From positions 1 to 9,394 of the forward strand of contig DJRM01000101.1 of the NCBI GenBank assembly GCA_002440085.1: DNA of 9,394 bases, read 5' to 3'. Shown piece after piece: positions 1 through 6,321 of this stretch; the first letter of the stretch is position 1; each line of letters starts with the position of its first letter. This DNA comes from Bacteroidales bacterium UBA6360 (GTDB lineage: Bacteria > Bacteroidota > Bacteroidia > Bacteroidales > UBA932). Below the pieces are notes generated by a model. The model ran no database searches, was not told the origin of the DNA, and saw nothing but the letters and a program-made list of their open reading frames with translations. Both the position numbers and the translations under genes were made by a program.

Positions 1-36
1 AAAATTAAAACAGCTTCTTAGACTCAAACGCGAACG

Positions 37-909
37 ATGGAGAACAGACAATTATATATCGACTTTGAGGCTTACGATCAGATACCCGAACCGCATAAGC
101 GGGAGAAGGCTTCGGCTTGGCGTGCGGCTATAGGCCTGCAGGATGTGGATGAGCTGAAGGTGTCGGACTATCTGAAGGAGACGGCTGTAAGGCATATTGA
201 AGGAGACATCACAATTGATGATGTGCGCGAGCAGCTGAAGTCATACTATATCAGCAAGACCGCCCATGACAAGAATGATCCGGAGACGGAGGAGGCTGAC
301 CGTGTTGCTGCAAACATCACAAAGTTGCTGAGCGAGAAATCTTTCTCGTTAACCGCTTTGGAGTTCCTTAATATCCACAGACATCTGTTTGATGGCGTGT
401 TTAAGCACGCCGGTGAGGTTCGTCCGTTTGACATCTGCAAGAAGGAGTGGGTGCTGCGGGGCGATATTGTAATATACGGGCGTGCAGCTGACATAATGAT
501 GGCGTTGAAATATGACATTCAACAGGAAAAGGATTTCAGTTATAAAGGACTGACAGAGGATGAAACTGTTGAGCATATCGTTGATTTCGTCACTCTTCTT
601 TGGCAGAACCATCCGTTCCGAGAGGGCAACACCAGAACAACGGCAGTGTTCATCATCAAGTATTTACGAACCGTTGGCTTTCATGTTGACAACGATTTGT
701 TCGCAGACAATTCGTGGTATTTCCGAAATGCTCTGGTTCGCGCCAATTACAGAAATCTAAACAACGGCATTGAACCGGACAAGTCTTTCCTCATCAAGTT
801 CTTCCGCAACCTGATGTTAGGAGAAAAGAATGAGTTGAAGAACCGTTATATGTTGATAGGCTCTGCGGAGGAAGACGGCACCCCGTCAGAAATATCCTTT
901 GACCGCTAA
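37..909 (+). CDS. Fic family protein with N-terminal VbhA-antitoxin-like segment
   Basis: This is a predicted Fic-fold enzyme. The family usually transfers AMP or another nucleotide-derived group onto target proteins. The Fic core motif HPFREGNTRT lies at residues 192-201 and provides the catalytic His192, Glu196, Asn198 and Arg200. A preceding segment around residues 127-150 fits the target-binding flap. An N-terminal helix carries HIEG at 53-56, which resembles the VbhA-type inhibitory motif [S/T]xxxE[G/N]; the Ser/Thr position is Val51 here, while Glu55 and Gly56 are kept. The second Arg of the canonical motif (GNxRxxR) is Ala203. A length of 290 aa suits a self-contained Fic with built-in antitoxin domain. 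ATG 37 has no clear Shine-Dalgarno sequence, which is common in this phylum. The gene is convergent with the M23 peptidase, and its base usage looks more AT-rich than the downstream genes, so it is probably an accessory gene. The target is unknown; family assignment is firm, activity is inferred. Confidence 0.9.
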   Translation: MENRQLYIDFEAYDQIPEPHKREKASAWRAAIGLQDVDELKVSDYLKETAVRHIEGDITIDDVREQLKSYYISKTAHDKNDPETEEADRVAANITKLLSEKSFSLTALEFLNIHRHLFDGVFKHAGEVRPFDICKKEWVLRGDIVIYGRAADIMMALKYDIQQEKDFSYKGLTEDETVEHIVDFVTLLWQNHPFREGNTRTTAVFIIKYLRTVGFHVDNDLFADNSWYFRNALVRANYRNLNNGIEPDKSFLIKFFRNLMLGEKNELKNRYMLIGSAEEDGTPSEISFDR

Positions 910-938
910 AGGCGCAGAACTTCTTGATATTTCGTAAT

Positions 939-2180
939 TTATCTACTAGACAAGTTCAGAACATTTCCTGACAGCAGATGGTTCATCTCCACCTTGACGG
1001 AGTCGAACTGCTCGCGGAAGTCGGGGCGGAGTGGTTCGGCCGGCGGGGACTGCATCTTGAGCGGGTTGATGGGCGAGCCGTTCTTCCAGACGCGGAAGTC
1101 GAGGTGGGGGCCGGTGGAGCGGCCGGTGGAGCCGACGTAGCCAATGACTTGACCCTGACGGACGCGGGCGCCGGTGCGGATGCCTTTGCCGTAGCCGCTG
1201 AGGTGGAGGTAGGCGGTGGTGTAGACGCTGTTGTGACGGATGCGGACGGTGTTGCCGCCGGCCCCTTCATACTTGACAGACAGCACGGTGCCGTCACCGA
1301 TTGACATCACCGGAGTGCCCTTGGGAGCGGCGTAATCGACCCCCGTGTGGGGCTGGACGCGGTGCGTGACCGGATGCCTGCGGGCGTAGGAGAAGCCTGA
1401 GCTTACCCTCGTGAAATGCAGCGGAGCCTTGAGAAAGGCCTTGCGCATGCTCTCCCCCTTCTCGTTCCAGTAGATGTTGCCGCCGTCGCCTTGATTGAAC
1501 ATATAGCAGGCAAGGGTGTCGGCGTCGCGAATGAACTGGGCCACACGGATGGTGTCGATGTCAAGAACCTCATTCTCAACGGATCTCTCATCATAGACGA
1601 CCCTGAACCTGTCCCCTTTCTGAAGTCCGAAGAAGTCCACGGTCCACGCATACACGTCCGAAAGGGCGAGAATCAGCAGCGGTGACGCTCCGGCGTTCTT
1701 CATATCCACCCACAGGGACGAGTTAATCGTGACGTCGGAATATTTCCTTTCCCTCGTCACCTCCTTCTCCACATTCCACGCTTCGTAAGGAGGGAAACAC
1801 CTGAAAACCACGGAATTGACCCTATCCTTCTCATAGACGAGGTAGCGAAGTCCGAGGGTGTCGACGGTGTAGGCGAAGCAGTCACGCCCGCTGCGCAGCG
1901 CCCTTGCCGGGAAGACGGAGTCGGATGCCTGAACAAGCTCGTGGGCAGCGCGATCCGAAAGTCCGAGTCCGGTGAAGAGCTTCGAGAGAGTCTGCCCGTC
2001 ACGAACTTTGAGCGTATCCACCTGCAACGTGTCCGTCGCGAAGCCGAGAGGCCACACGATTTCCGGTTCTTCAGTCCCGGCCGAGGCTGACGCATTCTCC
2101 CCTCTCCGCTGTCCGCAGGACAAAATTATTGTCACGGCGACGACAGAGGTCAATATATACCCTAATTTTCTCATATCCAT
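939..2180 (-). CDS. M23 family peptidoglycan endopeptidase, lipoprotein (MepM/Csd3-like)
   Basis: This is a predicted zinc metallopeptidase that cuts peptidoglycan cross-links in the periplasm. Residues 1-22 form a lipoprotein signal with a hydrophobic core and lipobox ILSC, with Cys22 lipidated. Residues about 52-100 (VRDGQTLSKLF onward) resemble the LysM/OapA-like domain of MepM-type proteins. Residues about 150-225 match the Csd3-type middle region (LILALSDVYAWTVDF, then KGDRFRVVYDE). The M23 catalytic domain spans about 262-376: zinc ligands H278 and D282 in HTGVDYAAPKG, catalytic-type H326 in YLHLS, and H359 in GPHLDF. The usual last zinc ligand of the HxH motif is Asp361 here. A C-terminal tail of about 35 residues follows. 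ATG 2180 and ATG 2174 are two codons apart and both give a good signal peptide. The gene is divergent from mraZ across 227 nt, so joint control with the dcw operon is possible. The family call is firm; cleavage specificity is not readable. Confidence 0.93.
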   Translation of the reverse strand: MDMRKLGYILTSVVAVTIILSCGQRRGENASASAGTEEPEIVWPLGFATDTLQVDTLKVRDGQTLSKLFTGLGLSDRAAHELVQASDSVFPARALRSGRDCFAYTVDTLGLRYLVYEKDRVNSVVFRCFPPYEAWNVEKEVTRERKYSDVTINSSLWVDMKNAGASPLLILALSDVYAWTVDFFGLQKGDRFRVVYDERSVENEVLDIDTIRVAQFIRDADTLACYMFNQGDGGNIYWNEKGESMRKAFLKAPLHFTRVSSGFSYARRHPVTHRVQPHTGVDYAAPKGTPVMSIGDGTVLSVKYEGAGGNTVRIRHNSVYTTAYLHLSGYGKGIRTGARVRQGQVIGYVGSTGRSTGPHLDFRVWKNGSPINPLKMQSPPAEPLRPDFREQFDSVKVEMNHLLSGNVLNLSSR

Positions 2181-2303
2181 TGGTTATTGTTTCACAATCA
2201 TTTGAATCATAAAAATACAGCTTAGCCTGCTCAAAACGGCATTTGAAGGCACTCGGTGCATCAATACGCCATACTCTTCATCCGACCCGCGTCAAACGCA
2301 CTC

Positions 2304-2311
2304 CAAAATTA
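2304..2311 (-). promoter_or_regulatory. Candidate promoter -7 element for the M23 lipoprotein gene
   Basis: Read on the minus strand, 2311 to 2304 is TAATTTTG, a full match to the Bacteroidota -7 consensus TAnnTTTG. It lies about 124 nt upstream of the peptidase start. No clear TTG-type -33 element is seen 19-21 nt further upstream; that stretch holds the first TGGAA boxes instead. The region is AT-rich, so a chance match is possible. Confidence 0.35.
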
Positions 2312-2320
2312 GAAAATTTT

Positions 2321-2360
2321 TGTGGAATATTTTGGAATAAAGTGGAAGAAAATGGAAAAC
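2321..2360 (+). promoter_or_regulatory. Predicted MraZ operator: four TGGAA boxes with 10-nt period
   Basis: TGGAA occurs at 2323-2327, 2333-2337, 2343-2347 and 2353-2357, exactly 10 nt apart and in the same orientation. The blocks read TGTGGAATAT, TTTGGAATAA, AGTGGAAGAA and AATGGAAAAC. In E. coli, MraZ binds direct TGGGN boxes separated by 5 nt (also a 10-nt period) in front of its own gene, and Mycoplasma MraZ uses four boxes. The array ends 9 nt before the mraZ -7 element. Boxes 3 and 4 cover the place where a -33 element would lie, so binding should block sigma factor and repress. The assignment to MraZ rests on position, spacing and similarity of the box. Confidence 0.8.
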
Positions 2361-2366
2361 ATTTCC

Positions 2367-2374
2367 TATCTTTG
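2367..2374 (+). promoter_or_regulatory. Bacteroidota-type promoter of mraZ and the dcw operon
   Basis: TATCTTTG matches the -7 consensus TAnnTTTG at every fixed position. It lies 33 nt upstream of the mraZ ATG, giving a leader of roughly 28 nt. The -33 element is weak; its expected position is taken by the TGGAA boxes. The leader contains two AAAGGAAAA-like purine runs (2390-2405) that could aid ribosome binding. Confidence 0.75.
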
Positions 2375-2407
2375 CGGAACGTAGCGTAAAAAAGGAAAAA
2401 GGAAAAT

Positions 2408-2860
2408 ATGGTATCTTTCATCGGACAATATGAAGCCAAGGTTGACGACAAGGGACGTCTCGTGTTCCCTGCCGGCTTCAAGGCCCTTCTGCCGTCCGAC
2501 GAAAGCCAGAGGTTCGTCATCAAAAAGAACATCTTTGAGGATTGTCTTGAGATGTACACCAGTCAGGAATGGGGGCGTCAGTCCGAGGAATTGAAGGGAA
2601 AGGTCAATTTCCTCAAGAAGGAGCACGCTGCGTTCTGGAGAAAGTATATGCGCGACTGCGCCCAGGTTGAACTGGACGGCAAGGTCGGACGCTTTACCGT
2701 ACCCAAGAGCCTTCTTGAAAGAATAGGTGTCACAAAGGAAGTTGTGTTCTCAGGCAACGACTACAAGATTGAAATCTGGGCCAAGGAGAAATTCGCGGCA
2801 TCGGAGATTTCGGACGAGGAGTATCTTTCAATAGCCGAGGCACTGTCCGATTTAGGATAG
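2408..2860 (+). CDS. mraZ: Transcriptional regulator MraZ
   Basis: MraZ is a DNA-binding protein that controls the dcw cluster, usually repressing its own promoter; it forms a ring-shaped oligomer on arrays of short direct repeats. The 150-residue length is normal. Two SpoVT/AbrB-like half-domains are visible, each with the family's DxxxGR signature: DDKGR at 13-17 (in KVDDKGRLVFPAGFK) and DGKVGR at 90-95 (in DGKVGRFTVPK). The first gene of the cluster, it starts just after a predicted four-box operator and its promoter, as expected for autoregulation. The stop is 13 nt before rsmH. The ATG at 2408 begins the family's typical N-terminus (MVSFIGQYEAKVD). Confidence 0.97.
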   Translation: MVSFIGQYEAKVDDKGRLVFPAGFKALLPSDESQRFVIKKNIFEDCLEMYTSQEWGRQSEELKGKVNFLKKEHAAFWRKYMRDCAQVELDGKVGRFTVPKSLLERIGVTKEVVFSGNDYKIEIWAKEKFAASEISDEEYLSIAEALSDLG

Positions 2861-2864
2861 GAGG
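2860..2864 (+). promoter_or_regulatory. Shine-Dalgarno site of rsmH
   Basis: GGAGG overlaps the last base of the mraZ stop codon and lies 9 nt before the rsmH ATG. It is a near-perfect anti-16S match, stronger than the start sites of the Fic or M23 genes, and it fixes the start at 2874. Confidence 0.7.
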
Positions 2865-2873
2865 CCCGGGGAA

Positions 2874-3779
2874 ATGTCCGAATATCATAACCCTGTGATG
2901 CTCAGGGAGTGCATCGAAGCATTAGTCAGCGACACATCAGGAGTTTACGCCGACGCCACATTCGGAGGCGGCGGACATTCGCGCGGCATTCTGTCTGCAC
3001 TTGACGCCGGCGGAAGGCTCATCGCGTTCGACCGCGATGCCGACGCTCTTGCGAACGCGCCCGACGACAGCAGGTTCACGCTAATCAGGAACAATTTCAG
3101 GTTTATACACAATTTTATCCTTTTCGAGGGCTATAAGAACGGAATAGACGGCATTATGGCAGACCTCGGAGTCTCGTCCCATCAGTTTGACACAGCAGAG
3201 CGCGGTTTTTCCTTTCGCTACGACGCGCCCCTGGACATGAGGATGAACACCGAGGCTGCCGTGACCGCCGCCGAGATCGTCAATTCTCGCGAAGAGGCTG
3301 AAATAGAGAAGATTCTCCGCGTGTACGGAGAGGTGGGACAAAGCAGGAAGATGGCATCGCTTATCGTCCGCGCAAGAAAGACTTCGGCAATAGAGACCAC
3401 CGCGCAGCTGAATGAGGCAATAGCCACTTGCCTGCCTAAATTCGCCGAGCACAAGGAACTCGCGAGAGTCTATCAGGCTCTGCGCATCGAGGTGAATCAG
3501 GAGATGAAGTCACTGGAAAAATTCCTTTATGGGGCAGCCGAGTCACTCAAACCGGGAGGGCGTCTGGTCGTGATCACCTACCACTCGCTTGAGGACCGCA
3601 TGGTGAAGAATTTCATCAAGGCCGGAAACATCGAGGGCGAGATTCACAGGGACATATACGGGAAGTCGGACATTCCGCTCACGGCGGTGAACAAGAAGCC
3701 GATACTTCCGCAGGAAGCAGAGATTGCGGGGAACACGCGCGCCCGGAGCGCAAAGCTGCGCGTGGCGGAAAAGATCTGA
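2874..3779 (+). CDS. rsmH: 16S rRNA (cytosine(1402)-N(4))-methyltransferase RsmH
   Basis: RsmH (MraW) is a SAM-dependent methyltransferase that modifies C1402 of 16S rRNA in the decoding centre. Seen in the sequence: the family's N-terminal HNPVML at 5-10; the SAM-binding glycine loop DATFGGGGHS at 27-36; the acidic strand end AFDRD at 51-55; DLGVSSHQFD at 97-106; GFSFRYDAPLDMRM at 111-124; ALRIEVNQE at 202-210; and YHSLEDR at 236-242. The C-terminal NTRARSAKLR segment is also typical. Its 301 residues match the usual length, so the gene looks intact. It sits between mraZ and ftsL, its classical place. Confidence 0.97.
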   Translation: MSEYHNPVMLRECIEALVSDTSGVYADATFGGGGHSRGILSALDAGGRLIAFDRDADALANAPDDSRFTLIRNNFRFIHNFILFEGYKNGIDGIMADLGVSSHQFDTAERGFSFRYDAPLDMRMNTEAAVTAAEIVNSREEAEIEKILRVYGEVGQSRKMASLIVRARKTSAIETTAQLNEAIATCLPKFAEHKELARVYQALRIEVNQEMKSLEKFLYGAAESLKPGGRLVVITYHSLEDRMVKNFIKAGNIEGEIHRDIYGKSDIPLTAVNKKPILPQEAEIAGNTRARSAKLRVAEKI

Positions 3780-3780
3780 C

Positions 3781-3785
3781 GGAGG
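3781..3785 (+). promoter_or_regulatory. Shine-Dalgarno site of the ftsL-like gene
   Basis: GGAGG begins right after the rsmH stop codon and ends 9 nt before ATG 3795. It supports this ATG and translation from the shared transcript. Confidence 0.65.
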
Positions 3786-3794
3786 AACGGAACT

Positions 3795-4130
3795 ATGAAG
3801 AAATTTCTGACATGGCTCACGAATGCGTTCCTCACGATAGGGCGCGGAGACATCCTGCTGAAACTCGGGGTGCACAGGTATCTGCCGCACATAATCTTCG
3901 CCTTTGCAGTCTGCGCAATCAGCATCGTGCTCAGCTATTATGCGGACAGCACGCTGATTGTCCGGGAGAAAAGGATGAAGGAGCTGGAATCCGCAAAGAT
4001 CGTATACTCAAGCAAATACAGAGAAATGGTGTCCCTGTACAGATACACCACCGTGGAGGATATGCTCGAAAAGGCAGGCTCGGATCTCAAGCCACTGAGA
4101 GAGCCGGCGATTGAACTGAAAGAAAAATGA
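3795..4130 (+). CDS. ftsL: FtsL-like cell division protein
   Basis: This is a small bitopic membrane protein in the position of ftsL. FtsL works with FtsB and FtsQ to hold and activate the FtsW-FtsI synthase at the septum. The 111-residue product has a cytoplasmic N-terminus of about 30 residues, one membrane helix at about 31-49 (IIFAFAVCAISIVL core), and a charged periplasmic helix from about 51 to 90 that could form the coiled coil with an FtsB-type partner. The end (YTTVEDMLEKAGSDLKPLREP) looks like the short tail of the Bacteroidota FtsL-like family. Sequence similarity to classical FtsL is low, as usual, so the call rests on topology, size and place. Its last four bases (ATGA) overlap the start of ftsI. 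Confidence 0.85.
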   Translation: MKKFLTWLTNAFLTIGRGDILLKLGVHRYLPHIIFAFAVCAISIVLSYYADSTLIVREKRMKELESAKIVYSSKYREMVSLYRYTTVEDMLEKAGSDLKPLREPAIELKEK

Positions 4131-6280
4131 CGAAGGAGATGGCAGGCAAGAATGGCAATACGGGAAAGAACAATGTGACGGCAAGATGGCTTCTTGTCGC
4201 CACGACCATCTTCGCCCTGTCCGCATTCGTCGCCGTGGGAAGAATCATCTACCTGCAATATATATGGAAACCGGATCCGAGATGCCTGGCGATGAACGAC
4301 TTCAAGCTCCAGGCAAACAAACATGTCATAAACCCTCAGAGGGGCGACATACTCGACTGTGAGGGGCGCCTGCTCGCGATTACCATTCCTACCTACAGGG
4401 TCGACATCGACTGCAGCGTGAGGAAGGAATACTATAAGACACTGACAGACAAGGACAAGAAAACCGGAGAAGTGAAAGGAGTGACTCTGGAAAGGGAATG
4501 GCGGCAGGACGCGAAGAAACTCGCCCATGCACTGCCCGGAGTCCTGAAAGACGGAAGTTCGGCTTCATATTTCGAGAATGAGATTTTCAAGCGCAGGCTA
4601 TCCAATGACCCCAGAGTCAGCAAAACCCTCAAAATTGCCGACAATATAGACTACGCGACGATGATGGAACTCAAGAGACTTCCGCTCGCTGAAAGAAAGC
4701 AGTATGACGGAGGCGTCATCATAACCCCGAAATACGGGAGGGACTACCCTTACGGGGATCTTGCGCGCAGAACTATCGGCTATGTGAGGAACAACGACGA
4801 GGGCAGCCGGGCGAAGGGCATAGAGGGCAGCCTCAACTATGAGCTCCACGGAACTCCGGGCATCGAATGGAGAAGGATGGTGGACGAGAGGGCATGGGTT
4901 CTTGACACGGACAGCACTTCCGTCCCGGTGAAGAACGGGCACGACGTGAAGCTGACGTTAAACATTGACATTCAAGACATTGCGGACAGGGCTTTGAGGA
5001 AACAGGTGGAAAGCGACGACAACATCGATGATGCATGCATGATTGTGATGGAGGTCGCGACCGGCGCAATCAAGGCAATGGTGAACCTCCACAAGGGAAA
5101 GAACGGCAAGTTCGAGGAGACTTACAACATCGCGCTGACCCAGGCCACTGAGCCGGGCTCTGTGTTCAAGACCGTCGGTCTGATGACGCAGATTGAGGAC
5201 GGGAAGGTGCGGCTCGGAACGAGGATTCCAACCAACAAAGGAAAGATAAAAAACTTCCCGGACGACAAGCACATCAAGGAATATGAGGAGGAGCACAAGC
5301 GCAGCAGCATCTCGGTGCTTGAGGGGCTCGAAATGTCGTCGAACTACGTGTTCACCTACATCGCGCTCGAAAACTACAGGAACTGCCCGAAGGAATTCAT
5401 CCGCCGGTACTATGACTACGGATTCGGAACCGACTGGGAGTTTGACATATCGGGCATGGCAAAGGCTTCGATTCCGAACCCGGACAGCAAGGGATGGACG
5501 AGCACCGACCTCGGCTCCGTCGCATACGGATATGCGGCTCAGGTGACTCCTCTGCACACGCTCGCGTTCTACAACGCCATAGCCAACAAGGGAAACCTTG
5601 TGAAGCCTTACATAGTAGACGAGATTCTTGAGAACGGCAAGACGGTGCGAAAGGCAAAGGTCACTTCGCTGAACAGCTCCATCTGCAGCAGGGCAACGGC
5701 AGACACGCTGACGCGGGCGCTCAGAAGTGTGGTGACACACGGAACCGGTTCAAGGCTGAAGAGCGCGAAGTGCAGCGTTGCCGGAAAGACGGGCACTTCA
5801 CGAATGATGCTGGACGCCGCCACGAGGCTCAACAATGCCCATCCATACGAAAGCAAGGACGGAAGGCGCCGCAACCAGGGTTCGTTCGTGGGATTCTTCC
5901 CGGCGGAAGAGCCTGTGTATTCGGCGATTGTGGTGGTCTATTCGGGGCTTTCAAAGCAGGCCTACTACGGAGGCACGCGCCCGGCCGAAGCGTTCAAGGA
6001 GGTCGTGAACGAGATTTACGCGCTTGACCCCAGATGGAGGGAGAACGTCAGCGAGACCCATGCGATGCCGAAAGCCTCGGATAAGGTGCTGGTCACCGGA
6101 AAGAACGCGCCGGCATACGTTCCTGAACTTGTCGGGATGGGGCTGAACGAGGCCCTGTACATGATTGAGAACAGCGGCTACAGGTGCCGGTTCAGCGGAG
6201 TCGGGCATGTCGCTGGACAGTCGCCCGCCGCCGGAACAAGGCTCGAACGGGGAGGAACCGTGACGATTATGCTGAAGTGA
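4127..6280 (+). CDS. ftsI: Septal peptidoglycan transpeptidase FtsI (class B PBP) with C-terminal PASTA domain
   Basis: This penicillin-binding protein forms peptide cross-links in septal peptidoglycan, partnered with FtsW. Domains: a cytoplasmic tail; one membrane helix at about 20-45; the pedestal/dimerisation domain from about 60, including NPQRGDILD and GIEGSLNYELHGTPG; and the transpeptidase domain. Catalytic motifs are complete: S345-V-F-K348 (in EPGSVFKTV), S404-S-N406, and K554-T-G556 (in AGKTGTS). One PASTA domain covers about 661-717, starting at APAYVPELVGMGLNEAL. The 717-residue length is typical of Bacteroidota FtsI. The ATG at 4127 overlaps the ftsL stop in ATGA, suggesting translational coupling. 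ATG 4139 is in frame but has GGAG too close to serve it. No truncation is seen. Confidence 0.95.
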   Translation: MTKEMAGKNGNTGKNNVTARWLLVATTIFALSAFVAVGRIIYLQYIWKPDPRCLAMNDFKLQANKHVINPQRGDILDCEGRLLAITIPTYRVDIDCSVRKEYYKTLTDKDKKTGEVKGVTLEREWRQDAKKLAHALPGVLKDGSSASYFENEIFKRRLSNDPRVSKTLKIADNIDYATMMELKRLPLAERKQYDGGVIITPKYGRDYPYGDLARRTIGYVRNNDEGSRAKGIEGSLNYELHGTPGIEWRRMVDERAWVLDTDSTSVPVKNGHDVKLTLNIDIQDIADRALRKQVESDDNIDDACMIVMEVATGAIKAMVNLHKGKNGKFEETYNIALTQATEPGSVFKTVGLMTQIEDGKVRLGTRIPTNKGKIKNFPDDKHIKEYEEEHKRSSISVLEGLEMSSNYVFTYIALENYRNCPKEFIRRYYDYGFGTDWEFDISGMAKASIPNPDSKGWTSTDLGSVAYGYAAQVTPLHTLAFYNAIANKGNLVKPYIVDEILENGKTVRKAKVTSLNSSICSRATADTLTRALRSVVTHGTGSRLKSAKCSVAGKTGTSRMMLDAATRLNNAHPYESKDGRRRNQGSFVGFFPAEEPVYSAIVVVYSGLSKQAYYGGTRPAEAFKEVVNEIYALDPRWRENVSETHAMPKASDKVLVTGKNAPAYVPELVGMGLNEALYMIENSGYRCRFSGVGHVAGQSPAAGTRLERGGTVTIMLK

Positions 6281-6306
6281 TAAAAATATACAGAGTGAGT
6301 TATACG

Positions 6307-6311
6307 AAGGA
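6307..6311 (+). promoter_or_regulatory. Ribosome binding site deciding the murE start
   Basis: AAGGA lies 10 nt before ATG 6322. The reading frame is open upstream to 6184, but that stretch lies inside the PASTA codons of ftsI, is rich in Arg, and has no MurE-like sequence. The start at 6322 gives the usual MurE N-terminus. Confidence 0.6.
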
Positions 6312-6321
6312 TATAGATAAA

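Noticed and set aside
950..975. Possible bidirectional terminator between the Fic and M23 genes
   Set aside because: Only a weak GTTCAG/CTGAC pairing is visible, with no U-tract in either direction. It also lies inside the M23 coding sequence.
1107..1132. Tandem GCCGGTGGAGC-like repeat in the M23 gene
   Set aside because: It encodes the normal STGRSTG part of the M23 active-site region, where two similar codon runs are expected.
978..1304. 108-codon plus-strand reading frame opposite the M23 gene
   Set aside because: It is antisense to a clear M23 catalytic domain, has a low-complexity Ala/Gly/Val-rich product and no start signal. It results from the high G content of that strand.
4958..5740. 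260-codon minus-strand reading frame opposite ftsI
   Set aside because: It covers the transpeptidase codons of ftsI with all three catalytic motifs on the plus strand. The product resembles no family I know and there is no promoter for it.
6184..6321. 46-codon upstream extension of murE overlapping ftsI
   Set aside because: It encodes an Arg-rich stretch out of frame with the PASTA domain and unlike any MurE N-terminus. ATG 6322 has a ribosome binding site at the right distance.
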